DNA of 64,000 nucleotides, taken from the NCBI GenBank assembly GCA_008921705.1, contig VFFE01007016.1, forward strand, positions 1,454,147 to 1,518,146, given 5' to 3'. This document shows, piece after piece, positions 50,322-61,098 of the stretch (its first letter is position 1; each line of letters opens with the position of its first letter). The notes below the pieces were generated by a model. It did not search any database and had not been told where the DNA came from. It was given only the letters and a program-made list of their open reading frames with translations. This DNA comes from Burhinus oedicnemus. Taxonomy: Eukaryota > Chordata > Aves > Charadriiformes > Burhinidae. A program made the position numbers and the translations under genes.

Positions 50322-50425
50322 CTTGAACCCGTTCACCTCGTACAAACTGCGAGTGAAAGCAACCAACGACATCGGAGACAGTGACTTCAGTGCGGAGACC
50401 GAAGCGGTCACAACCCTGCAGGATG
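50322..50425 (+). CDS. SDK2: SDK2 exon, FN3-9 last part
   Basis: 104 nt, phase 2 in and phase 1 out. It reads (S)[18 protein letters not shown], then [16 protein letters not shown]. It contains the F-strand tyrosine ([15 protein letters not shown]) and the G strand. NPFTSYKLR and [10 protein letters not shown] are highly conserved between SDK1 and SDK2. Acceptor cattccacag, donor gatg/gtaagg. FN3-9 totals 102 residues. Confidence 0.95.
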
Positions 50426-52178
50426 GTAAGGGAGGAGGAGAGGCACGTCCGGGGCATCGCCGGGGGGTGGGCGCTCCCCAGTGTTCCTGGGTTTGCCGGA
50501 CCCGCTGCAATGTGTTCTCCACTGGGACCGTGGAGCAAAAAAAATCAACCGCCAATGCAGTTTTGTTCCTAGGAGATTGATACAGGTAGTAATGAGATGT
50601 GGCTGAATTAATAACAGGCAGCCTTAAGTGTCCTGCTGTGCCCTTTGATAATGAATCATACTTTCAGGAGTCTCAAAATGGAATTAAACTCCGTTTGATT
50701 GGCTTCCAAACTCTGCACTAACCATTATCTTTGCAGAAATTGAATAATTTACAAGAGATCATTAAAAATAAATGTAGAACCATGCATACATTTGAAGAAG
50801 TTTCTTCAATTGTTTTCACTCACAAATCCACATCAGTCTGCAATATGGCAAAATGGCTGAGGTATAAGTAAGAAAGAAATATGAAGCTCCTGGAAACATG
50901 AGCATTTAATCCTGCAGATCAGGGCTAATAAACTGTGAATGACATTGACAAGGCTTTTATTTTTAGCCTTAGAGATCAGCTTCTAATTCCTTGATTGTAT
51001 AAAGTCAGTGCCTGAATGCAAAAGTAGCTCTGAGTCTTGAACGGAGAAAGGAACTCTGCAAAGTGTGAAAAAGCACCGGTATTTACCCTTAGCCTGGGAA
51101 ATGGGACAATACTGGGGTACATAAATATATATACATATGGTGTTAGGAATTAAATATATATATATGGTGCTAGGAATTAGCCAGCCTTTCATACAGCACA
51201 AGGAATGACTAAATATGACATTGAGCTATAAAAGTAGGAAGCAATTTTGCCAAGGAATATTTAAAGAATGCGATCTTGAAATCCGAAAACCAGAGGGCAG
51301 AGCTCAGGAGTACCCTAAGTTAAACAAGAACCCGCGTAATACTCGGAACAATGTGCCTGGAAGCCTTTTAAAGCCATCCCGACTCTCCACCTTCCTGCTG
51401 TAGTGGTGCAGGCTCTAACCGGTACTAATGAGGCAGCACTGACTCACTGTTTCGGAATTTAAAATTTTATTTTCAATTCTCTTTGAATTTAGCTACAGTG
51501 AAGCCAGCGTTATGCTCGGCCTCCTCACAATGCGCTGTGGAAGCTTCTCACCTCCTTAACAAACGGAACGTTTATTCTACTGAGCGAACCTGGTGCTGGC
51601 ACTAGCGCATTGCCCTGTGGAGGGCTGTCAGCTCCCGATAAGCCTTCCCTCCTGTAGTGTCCATGCCCACATGCTATAGGCCATGGAATGGGTTAAACCA
51701 TGGTAAATCAAGCTATCCTAACTAAAATAACCTGTGATTATGCGACACAGACTCCTAAAAACAAGGTGGGCTTGCCCCAGCTGTGGCAAGAATATCATGG
51801 AAAATTTGGGAGAGGTTTGCTCACTTTCAAGCGCGCACGCGCAGCTGGTTCAGCTTCCTTTCAGATGTGCGTCCAGTGGTTTGTGAGCGGCTGGCACGCT
51901 GCAGCTTCCTCCAGATTTCTGCCCTCAGCTTTTCTTTTATTCCTGCCCAAGTTACGGAGGCCACAGGTAGAGCAAGGGATGCACAAGAAGCGGCTGGTTT
52001 CTGCCTGGATTGCAGCGTCCGTATCCACCACGTTGCTTTCGAGATCCACCGCGTGGTAGCTGGGGTAGAAGGTTTTCTTCACTCGGCAGCGAAGAAAGAG
52101 AATCTGATGACTAAGCTGCCCATTTTCCACCCTGTTGCTCTAACTGCTTTGGTTACCTTTTCTTTTTTTCTTGTTTAG
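50426..52178 (+). other. SDK2: SDK2 intron, 1753 bp
   Basis: Donor gtaagg, acceptor ttcttgtttag after a strong T-rich tract. It contains a 27-bp-period duplication in AT-rich sequence at 51135-51179. Nothing else was recognised. Confidence 0.8.
51135..51179. repeat. 27-bp-period imperfect duplication
   Basis: The 18-mer atatggtgttaggaatta at 51135-51152 recurs at 51162-51179 with a single change. The copies are separated by a TA run, probably through slippage in the AT repeat. Confidence 0.85.
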
Positions 52179-52249
52179 TTCCAGGTGAACCACCCAGTTC
52201 TGTGTCAGTAACTCCCCACACGACTTCATCTGTCCTTGTGCAGTGGCAG
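52179..52249 (+). CDS. SDK2: SDK2 exon, FN3-10 first part
   Basis: 71 nt, phase 1 in and phase 0 out. It reads (V)PGEPPSSVSVTPHTTSS, then VLVQWQ. It supplies strands A and B of FN3-10, with the core tryptophan in VQWQ right at the exon end. It is too short to be found as an open frame and is recognised by homology (SVTPHTTSSVL) and phase. Acceptor cttgtttag, donor cag/gtgggt. Confidence 0.94.
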
Positions 52250-53137
52250 GTGGGTAAAATGAAAAATGTTGATGTTTCTGGAACAATTCTTTGGTTGCTT
52301 TGACTTGTTGACCTTAATGGTACATTGCAAGGGAGGTTTTCCTGAGCGGGAAGTATTGTGGTAAAGTTGAAGGACTGCAGTGACTTCCTTATTTTCCTGA
52401 TTTAGGCTTATATTTTAGTGATGGATGGAAATTTCTGGCAGTTGCTTTTACTTTGTGCCCCATGAGGGAAACCTTGGGAGGTAAAGGAGTTTCTGCAGCG
52501 ATGCCCAAGATCATTACTTGTACAGATTCTCCCGTCCTTTCATTGACACCAAGACATGCGTCTTTGCATTGAAAAAGTTCAACAGAGTGTGGCGCTGGTA
52601 AAGATCAGGTCATCAAAAAAGCTCGCTTTTGGCTGCATCGCGTACTGCCTCCTTCAGCTGCGGAAATAATCAGAAGCGCACGCGGTGCCCGAGATCCTGT
52701 TCCTACCTTTGAGGATCTCCACATGCCCTTTTGGCTCTTGGAGGGCTAAAAATTGAGATTTCTTCAGAGAAAAGAAAGGAAGTTTGAGCTCTCCATAATA
52801 TCTCCGAGTTGGATGTGAAAGTATTCGTGCCAAGTCGGCGTTTTATGTGTAGGCATTTCCTCTGCCTCCCTTTATCTTTCAATACTGGCCTCCTGGGAGA
52901 TGCTGGAACATTTTGTGACCCAGTGCCTGAGGCTTCTTTTTGCAGAGTGAGCCTTAATAGAGGGAAGCCAGTGGGGCACCGCACGTTATCCGTAACCTAT
53001 CCTGGAAAGCCTCTGCCCACCCTGCTCCCGAGACAATGTCCCACACACGTAATAAGGGTAACTTTGGACGGATTGCGTTATAATGAAAAATGTGCATACG
53101 CGTTTACAGTACAGATGGGGCTCCTTGAATTTTGGGG

Positions 53138-53164
53138 AAAAAAAAAATATATATATATATATAT
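53138..53164. repeat. A-run plus (AT)n microsatellite
   Basis: Ten A followed by about nine AT dinucleotides. Simple intronic repeat. Confidence 0.9.
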
Positions 53165-54890
53165 GTGAGGCTCTGTTTATTGCTGTATGGCAGCAGTTTA
53201 GAAATACGGCTGGCTGTACTGCTGGGCTGCTGGCCCGAGTTCACACAGCGTAATACTAAGCAGAATCATTGCTTACAGCCTGTTGAACAAATAGAAGACG
53301 TGTTGAACAGTTTTACCAAAGGAATTACGGAGAGATGTAAATCTACCGCCCCACCTACAAATACAGCCCCCAGTGAAGAAAAAGAGATATACACTGAGAG
53401 GACAAAGAGGATGTGAGGCACGATGTACCGCAGAAATAAACATTCCCCCAATTGACTGATTATTGGTGTGTAGTTAATGTGAAATAGGTGGTTGTTTAGG
53501 TAATTGGATGCTTTTTATTTCATGAAAATGAAATGGGGTTGTTGTGCCAGAGCCATCTCAAGGGAGTTGTGGGCGATTATATGTCATTACTACATGTATA
53601 TTAATAGGTCCTGGTAATTCAGCCGTACTGTATTTTTTCAAATAAACAAAAATCTTCACGTCCCACAATAGCCTGCAATTAAGAGGAAGTTTCTCAGCAG
53701 TGTCTAAGAAATAGTGTAAACTGAAAACAGCAGTCAAGCTAAATGGGAGAGTAGATTTCCAAGCAAAGCTAAATTTTTAACTTTGAGCTGTGTTAATAAT
53801 TCACAAAACAAACTCCACTTGCCCTGTCTGTGCTTTCAGCTGCTTGGTCCAATCAGTCCATTATTTTTAAATTTAAAGTAGGAAGAAAATAAGTCATTTC
53901 CATTGAGGTCTGTTGTATCAATAATGCAAGGTTACTTCAAATGTTCTGGAGGATGTTACAGTTAACATCAGGATCATGCACTGTTCTGCTTCTGCCGTAG
54001 AGATAACAATTATTCAAACTTACATTTTCATCTTTTTTTTATTTTATTTTTAAACAGCACAAAAATGTTTCTCTTACTTCTGTACGACATTACGGGCTGC
54101 CAGTCATAATCATTTTACCTATTTCAGCAGATCCCTCAGGCCTTCCTACAAAATCCTAAATAATCCATTACATCAAAAGCAGAGTTTTGTCCATGAAAGA
54201 CAGATAGGAAGGGGAAGACCTGACCTTTTAGCAGAGTACCCTTTGCAGGAAAGAATCATCATTTCCATGGCAAGGAGAAAGACAGTTTTCAAGCCATTTA
54301 TTTTCTGAGCTTTCCTGTCCTAAATTTAAAGGAAGGAAAAATGGAGAATCACGTGAAAGCGTAAGAAAACAATGCTTGCTTCTAACAAATCAGTGTTGTA
54401 CCACGGTGAGGAATTAAGCTTTATCTGTTAGGCAGCTACGTGGCAGAGCAGGGAGTAAGTCTCTTTCTCCACTTCAGTAAGGTTTTCCTTTTTAGATTCG
54501 GCAGGATAGTCTACCTCAACTTTTTTTTTTTTTTTAATTAAAAAAGAAAAATATTATTAATAGTTAAAATAGGAAAAGACATTGAATCTTTCCAAAAGCA
54601 CCTTCCTTCTCTAGGTAATAAGTAACTGAAATACAAACCCATGTAATGTTCAGAGTATTTTTTGCACTGTGTGAACTTTATTTCCATGCGGGATAAGGTA
54701 GGCTTTGTTTTCTTGCAGGCTCTCTGTGCCTTTGCGGTGACGCACTCCAGATGGACCTTGGTGGGACAGTGCCTCCCTTTACCCTGTCTCTGGTCCATGA
54801 GCGATCACGTTGTCGGGCAGCCCTGGAGAAGGCCGTCGCTTTTTGATCTGTTTACTCAGGCTGAGACTAGGAAAGGCTGTTGTACACCAC

Positions 54891-55266
54891 GTTGATTTAT
54901 TTGCCTTGTAAAATGGAGTCTGAGAGGGAATATGGTTGCCCTTTTTAAAATACGTCATGGGAGGAAACACCCCATAGGGAGAAGAACAATTTAACGCAAA
55001 AGGCAGTATTAGCACAGGAACAAATGGTTATAAACTAGCTATGCGTTATTTAGATTAGAAATTAAAGGAAGGTTTCTAACCACCCAAGTAGTGAGGTTTG
55101 GAACAGCTTTCCAGTAGGAATACTGGGAAGCAGAAAAGTCATCTTGTTTTCTGGTGGAGCTCGCTCTGTTTGTGACAAGCAGTTGTTTTCTGCAGTTGCG
55201 AGGGCCTGCTCTTGATGGGTTCTCAAGGTCCATCACAATCTCTTGTTCCTAGATCATTCTGTAATG
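54891..55266 (+). mobile_element. Ancient CR1-type LINE, 3' end, + orientation
   Basis: It follows the conserved 3' portion of old sauropsid CR1 elements closely. Diagnostic words in order are ggagtctgagagggaatatg, ggaggaaacaccccataggg, agcacaggaacaaatggtta, aaactagctatgcg, aggaaggtttctaaccac, gaacagctttccagtagg and tgttcctagatcattctgt. The last resembles the CR1 terminus with its ATTCTATG repeats. It is about 375 bp and truncated at the 5' side. The match is from memory of the consensus; divergence appears moderate to high, implying insertion before the radiation of modern birds. Confidence 0.78.
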
Positions 55267-56897
55267 AAAATGCTAAACAATAGCGAAAGGTGGTCAGAGC
55301 TTCTCCAAAGGACGGAGCACAGTAATGAGCATGAAACATAATGATGAGTGAGGTTCTCCAACCGTGCAGAGCAAGTGCAGCAAGATCTTGGGACTATTTG
55401 GATTGTTTTCAGCAGACTCTGGGCAGGACAAGCGCAAGAGAAGCAGGCTTCTGGCAGGAGCGGTTCCTGCTCCTTTTCCTGGTAGCTGTGTAGCTTTCTT
55501 ATACTCTGGTTCACAGAATTTTCTTTTTCACTTTCCATAAACTGCAGTCTTTCTACTTAATTCCTTCAGCGCTCCCCCAAAGCAAAGTCCTTTACGCCGA
55601 GACAGGACAGCCCTCTCTCTCCTCTTGCCATCGTAATGAAATAATGGAAAATTCTTGTCATTTCTGGAAGCAGAATATTAGGTTATTACCAAATATCTTC
55701 CTTCTTTCCTGTAGAAATATTCTTACTTTCTTCATTAAAATTACATGTGGTATTACCTTCTATTGTGACAGTGTTTCACACCAGCGGTTAATTTTTCCAC
55801 AATGGACAGAAGGTTTTCCTTAGTAAAGTTCTCAAGACTGCTAGGGATTTTTCTGGATTAAAGGCAAGATCATCATTAAAATCCTTTTCATTTATACTTT
55901 CAGCCCCTTAAATTTCAGTACAAGAATCTTTAGAAGATAAATGGCTCAGGGCATCTTTTCTTCTCTGCAGTTCTTAGCCTGTATTAGATTCATGAAAGTC
56001 ATTTTTTTTTTCCCCCCAAACATGAAGAATCCCTTTGCTTGTCTTTATTTAAGCCAGCCATTCAGAGAAAAAAAATCTCCTTTTCAGTGTCCTGGCTGTA
56101 TATCTGTACCTGAAGGTAGATGTGAGGGGCTGCTGAAGAATCCTTGCTGAGGCACTGTGTCTTTGAGCATCTTCCAGCATGTTGCACAAGAAAAAAACCC
56201 TTGTATGTGCTCCAGCCCAATGGCCACACGTACCGTACTGCTCCAGGCTGCTGTGGCAGAGACCTGGGTTTGCCTGTGGGACTGGACCTATGCAACGCAC
56301 CAGAGTCCATCACACTGCGACTCCTCTCTGAATGCCTCTCTGAAGCTGTTAGACCTATTTTCATCTTCCTAATTAAAGCCAGAATACGTGAACACTTTGT
56401 TATTTTCTCAGTAAAATAGCGCCAACTGAAGAATGCTCTATGAACAGTCCCCACGGAAAAGAGCCACCAAAGAAATTCGGTCTTTGACAAAATAATTTCC
56501 TTCTTTTCATTGCAGAAGTAGTAAAACACTGGTTTGCTATTCCACTGTTGGTGGCCTGCAACATGCATTTTCAGGGACGCGTGTGTTTATATTCCGTACC
56601 ACACGCAAGTTTCTGTGGACCAAAAAGGAAAGGAGCTTAGCTCTTAGTGTAGTGCATCAGGTGCCCCTTTTTGAGTCAAGAGCCTTTTGTAATTGCCACA
56701 GCTGGGTGAAATCATCAAAGTTGCCTTTAACTTGTGTTTTTCAAATTACACAACCTTTGACCGCGTGTATTTTTTAATGGCTATATTCCCCAAAGAGTCC
56801 CTTTGCACAGGACCGGTGTCGGCCACTGCGCGTTGTGACGGACGTTTGTTGCAATCCACCTCTTAACACGCCTGTTCTTCATGGGAATGTTTTTCAG

Positions 56898-57033
56898 CCA
56901 CCCAAAGTCGAGAGTCTAAATGGCTTGCTGTTGGGATACCGGATCTACTATCGGGAGCTGGATTACGACACTGGATCTGGAACAGAATCCAAAACCATCC
57001 AGAACCCTTCAGCTTTAAGAGCAGAACTCGCAC
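56898..57033 (+). CDS. SDK2: SDK2 exon, FN3-10 second part
   Basis: 136 nt, phase 0 in and phase 1 out. It reads PPKVESLNGLLLGYRIYYRE, then LDYDTGSGTESKTIQNPS and ALRAELA plus one base. LNGLLLGYRIYYREL is the C to C' region. The following GSGTESKTIQNPSAL begins an extended loop particular to this domain of the Sidekicks. Acceptor tttttcag, donor gcac/gtaagc. Confidence 0.95.
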
Positions 57034-58935
57034 GTAAGCCTGTGTTTGGACTCTGTAATATCCCAGAATGGTAATCCCGCGTTGTAGCGGACGCTGTATG
57101 CCCTCTTGCCCCGTGGAAATAACACACAATTGTGTCTAAGAGTGCTGGGGATAATTTAGCTTTTACACAATCAGGGTGAAGATGCTGAAAAATGCTAATA
57201 ACCCTGATCAGCATTGCTTGTCGTGGTGCACTCTAATCTATGCCAGCGTGCTTGAATTGATGTGCTGTCCCCATGTACCCTCTGATTTCCTGCTTTCTGC
57301 TCCCTCCGTTTCATGATTACCCTCGTGTACTTTGTTCTGCCATCAGACAAAAAAAGAGAGGGACTTCATTTTCCTCAGCTGGGAACCTTTTGCTTTCCTG
57401 CTATTTTTTAATAGTTTTTATAAATGACATTTTGTTTTTCTTTTTTACAGTACAAGAAAACAGCTGAGGAGAAATTTTAAATACGGTTTTTACAATTTCA
57501 AAGTGCTTTTCCCTGTTTTGGAAGAAAATAGCAAAAATAAGCAAGAATTTTAAGGTGCATGCTTGCCATGTTAGTCACTGTGGGTTTTGGCTCACATGGC
57601 AAGAAGGTGGAGAGGGAGAGGAATAATAGAAAAATGAAAAGGATTTTTTGACAAAGGCAAGAAAGGAAATCAGAGGGAAGAATAAGCAGAATAAGATGAT
57701 GGGAGGCAAAGATATGAGCGCTGGGTAGCCTGACAGATACGGTCCAGCAATGAGTCGCGCTCACTGAGGGATCAGCTTTTGTCCTGTTTGATGTCAGTGG
57801 AATATTCAGAATAAGATAATACTCACTCTAAGAGCAGCAGAATAGGATTGAGCGAGGCTATTTTAATATCTTACATCATCTTCTATGTTTCCCTGAACCC
57901 ATAAAACTGGTTTCTACAAAAGCAAGACTGATTTTTGTGGGGGTGTGGAAAAAGTGGGTGTTTTAAGTATAACGTAAGCATGTAATCTAACCTCACTTAT
58001 GTCATCCGGGCTGAAGGACAATTCTCAGACTGTACAGAGATTTAACTGGGACAGAGTAGAGATGTAAAGGTCCTATAGGCGTTGGTATGCATAAGGGGTT
58101 TTTCTGGACAAAAGCTGAATGAGTGACGATGTATAGTATCATAAGACAACAACTTTGGATGCTCTCTAGTCTCACAAGCCAGGGAGCCTGTGAAACCTCC
58201 TGGTTGCCTCTCTTCCCTCTTCCTGGCTGGCCCTGCGGCTAGGTTCCCAATAGCTGTATAGTAGGAAAAAAACGTGCTGTCCTCTCCAGAGAGTCAAGAG
58301 AGAGAGAAAGGGGTGGACACAAGTGTATTTTAAGATAAATTTCCCTCTTTCTCCTCGTAATATGACAATTCTCACCTTGGTACACCTCTGTTCCTCCCTG
58401 ACCTGTGCTTTTGCACAGTTTAGCATGTTATTATAATTCCCTCACAGCAGGAATATTGAATTCTATAAGTGAAACTGTGGGAAATCTAACACGCATTTAA
58501 AGAAGCGGGTCCTGTCCTATTGTAAGTGTTTGCTCTTTGTGGCCCGTGTTCCAGGTCTTTACCCCACATCTCTTCAGGTTTTGAATTTTGCATGTTGAGA
58601 AATAAGGATGTAATAGGGTGCTGAGAGTTTCCCCCCTAGAAATTGTTTCATTTTTACTCATTTGTTCTATTTAATCTAGGAGTCAGAACATTTCTGTGCT
58701 GTATATTTGTGAGATCCTCTGTTTGAGGAGGAAATGAAACAGTCCCGTGTGAGTGAGATGCTTTTGATGTGTTAGGAGAGAGCGATGTGATTTTATTGCC
58801 CTTCGAGGTATAGTCCTAAAGCTCAAACTGTGTATGTGCGCGCTGCATCATTTGCCTCTGTCTCTGCTGTACATCATTGGCAATAACTATTTCCTTGCAC
58901 TGTAACAAGCTTTCTGCTTTGCTTACCCTGAATAG
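57034..58935 (+). other. SDK2: SDK2 intron, 1902 bp
   Basis: Donor gtaagc, acceptor accctgaatag, which has a poor pyrimidine tract. No exon, RNA gene or transposon was recognised. Confidence 0.8.
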
Positions 58936-58995
58936 CCCAAAGCAGCTTCAAGACAGTGAACAGCAGCTCTGCATTAACGACGTATGAATTAACAC
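58936..58995 (+). CDS. SDK2: SDK2 60-nt exon, FN3-10 insert
   Basis: 60 nt, phase 1 in and out, so inclusion or skipping leaves the frame intact. It reads (P)QSSFKTVNSSSALTTYELT, with an N-S-S sequon. It completes an insert of about 20 residues that makes FN3-10 longer (123 residues) than the other domains (97-103). The counterpart segment is known in full-length SDK2, so the exon is genuine coding sequence. The acceptor tgaatag has a weak pyrimidine tract, and the donor acac/gtaagt is strong. Whether it is alternatively spliced cannot be told from the sequence. Confidence 0.92.
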
Positions 58996-59267
58996 GTAAG
59001 TGCACATTGCCTTTAGATGAGACTCTTTGTAATGGTTCAAAGTACACTATAGGCAAACTCCTATGGTTCCCCTCAGTGGATCTAGCAGAAATCAACACAG
59101 ATTAATGATTCTGCTTTCCTGAATTTCTTTTTCTTTAAGCCTTTGCTTTCCCTACATCAAGAGATGTTGATGATGCAAGTAGGTAGCTGTTGTAAAAATG
59201 TGGCTGCTGGGAAGGTAAAACATTATTGACTGTAACAACCCGGTATTGCTGATGCTAAATGAATTTT

Positions 59268-59319
59268 GATTCGCTTGCTACGTATTTTGCAGTCCATCTG
59301 AGTTTAGCTGTATCACATC
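59268..59319. repeat. 52-bp imperfect direct repeat, copy 1
   Basis: It matches 59758-59809 at 44 of 52 positions without gaps. The shared core includes ttttgcagtccatc, gagtttag and tatcacatc. Either copies of an unrecognised dispersed repeat or an old local duplication. Confidence 0.85.
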
Positions 59320-59757
59320 ATTAGTCCTACGATTCAAGCATTGAGATGCTCAGGCATTCCATGGAGTAGGAGGCCAGTTTAGAGAGGACCCAATGAATTT
59401 ATGTGCATCTCCAGAGGTGTTTTCAATTGGAAATGAATAAAATAGCATTCGACAGAGTTAAAAGGCAAGTTGCTTTGTGGTGATGATGGTTCACTAGATA
59501 GGTTTTGCCCAAGGCTTTTGAGTCACAGATTGTGATGGGCTAAAAAAAAAAAACCCGAAGCCCTATCCCCACTGAAACTTGCATGCATGAACTCTCCTGT
59601 GTTCCATTTTCTACTACATCCAGTTAGCACTGAAATCTCCCTTGTGGCTTTTCATGGCAGCAATTAAAGTTTCCCTGTACGAGCTGCCCAGTGCTATATC
59701 CTCTATATCTTACTATTTTTTTGTTCGCTTGTTTACGAACTTAGCATCATTATTGCT

Positions 59758-59809
59758 GATTTGCTTGCTCCACGTTTTGCAGTCCATCGGAGTTTAGTGG
59801 TATCACATC
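59758..59809. repeat. 52-bp imperfect direct repeat, copy 2
   Basis: Second copy of the repeat at 59268-59319, 490 bp downstream in the same orientation. The sequence between and beyond the copies does not visibly match. Confidence 0.85.
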
Positions 59810-60996
59810 CAAAAGCTGGTAATGTATCGGATATCATTTGCAGTATGCCTGAGATGGGGGAATGATGCTGGACTCGGACTCGGATATAGGAGCATAACAG
59901 TTGTAAACACCTCTGTGAAACTGAAATTAGACGAACTTGTGTGATTAGGCTTATTGAGCCTTACCAAACCAATGGCATGCTGTCAGCCACAGAGTTAAGT
60001 GTACTGTCTGATTCATAGATAGCAGAGAAAATTATTGGCAAAGGGAGAAATTTGGACCCCTGGCCATGCGTATCTTAATCAATTCAGCGCTCATTTAAAT
60101 ACAGCAGTTTATATTATTGATTGCTCTGTTACTTTAATTTCACCGTTAAATATTTTAGATGATAATGTTTCTGTTAGAATTGATTCTTTCACCCTGAAAA
60201 TGCAAAATTTGAAGTGAAACTGCTCAGGCGCTGCCTCCCCTAATGACGTTGACATGATTTTACTCCATCCTCGTTTGCATCTACTAATTACCCTCATACG
60301 ATTGGGTTTTCTAGATTTTTTCACACTGCTCTCGCTCTCCTACCTCATCTGTCAGAGTGGTTTCTATATGTCAGCGTAGAAATTGGTTGCCTGGTGGCCA
60401 AATGGAGTCCAGACTTCAAAGTCGCCTTTCTCTTTGTGATTGATGTTCAGGCTGTGGTCACTTTGAAGGAGAAAGACACCCATGCAGTACTTTGAATGGG
60501 ACTCCAGATTCCCCGCTCCAGGTCGTCTCCTGCACCCTGCATCAGCAGTGACGTTCTTGAGCAGCGCAGTTGTTAAATGACTCTCCAGATGAAAGTCCCT
60601 AGGATTAGGCAACGGCTTGAAGCCATGCTTTTTCCTACCAGGAGAGATCAAAAGGAAGCCCATATGTTGAACATTCAAAGTCAAGTCCTTCCTTTTGCTG
60701 TCATTAAGAATGACCTAGAGATGTTCCTCTAGCTAGTTAGCCATCAGGAATGATTCCTCTTACTGGAGCAACACCGTGAGGAAACACTGGGAAAGCCTGC
60801 CATTTCATTGCAAAGGTCTTTCATAATTATGCAAATCCTGCCATGATGTGTGAATTAAGGAAGGACGGGAGTAAACATTGCACTATTGTGCTGTTCTAAT
60901 GCTGTATTGCACAAGAGAGGTCTGGAGGTGGAGTCTAAAAGATGTCTGTAATATAGTGTAAGTAATAATATATAATACAGTATTTTACTTTTTCAG

Positions 60997-61098
60997 AGTT
61001 GAAGAAATACAAGCGGTATGAAGTGCTAATGACAGCATATAATGTAATTGGTGAGAGCCCTACCAGCACACCAGTGGAAGTCTTTGTGGGTGAAGCAG
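60997..61098 (+). CDS. SDK2: SDK2 exon, FN3-10 last part
   Basis: 102 nt, phase 1 in and out. It reads (Q)[18 protein letters not shown], then [15 protein letters not shown] and the first base of the next domain's opening codon. The [16 protein letters not shown] segment is the FN3 F strand and F-G turn, and VEVFVGEA is the G strand leading to FN3-11. Acceptor tttttcag, donor gcag/gtaggt. This is the last exon in the window. Confidence 0.95.

Larger units (their letters stand above)
52250..56897 (+). other. SDK2: SDK2 intron, 4648 bp
   Basis: Donor gtgggt, acceptor gtttttcag. It contains an A/TA microsatellite at 53138-53164, a T15 run at 54521-54535 and a CR1-type 3' fragment at 54891-55266. 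No exon or RNA gene was recognised. Confidence 0.82.
58996..60996 (+). other. SDK2: SDK2 intron, 2001 bp
   Basis: Donor gtaagt, acceptor ctttttcag. It contains a 52-bp imperfect direct repeat at 59268-59319 and 59758-59809. Nothing else was recognised. Confidence 0.8.

Noticed and set aside
59478..59560. Second C/D-box snoRNA candidate around gtgatgatgg
   Set aside because: No CTGA box or closing stem at 60-90 nt.
135..61098. Assignment to the paralogue SDK1
   Set aside because: Segments such as [23 protein letters not shown] and ESLNGLLLGYRIYYRELDYD fit SDK2; SDK1 differs at many of these positions.
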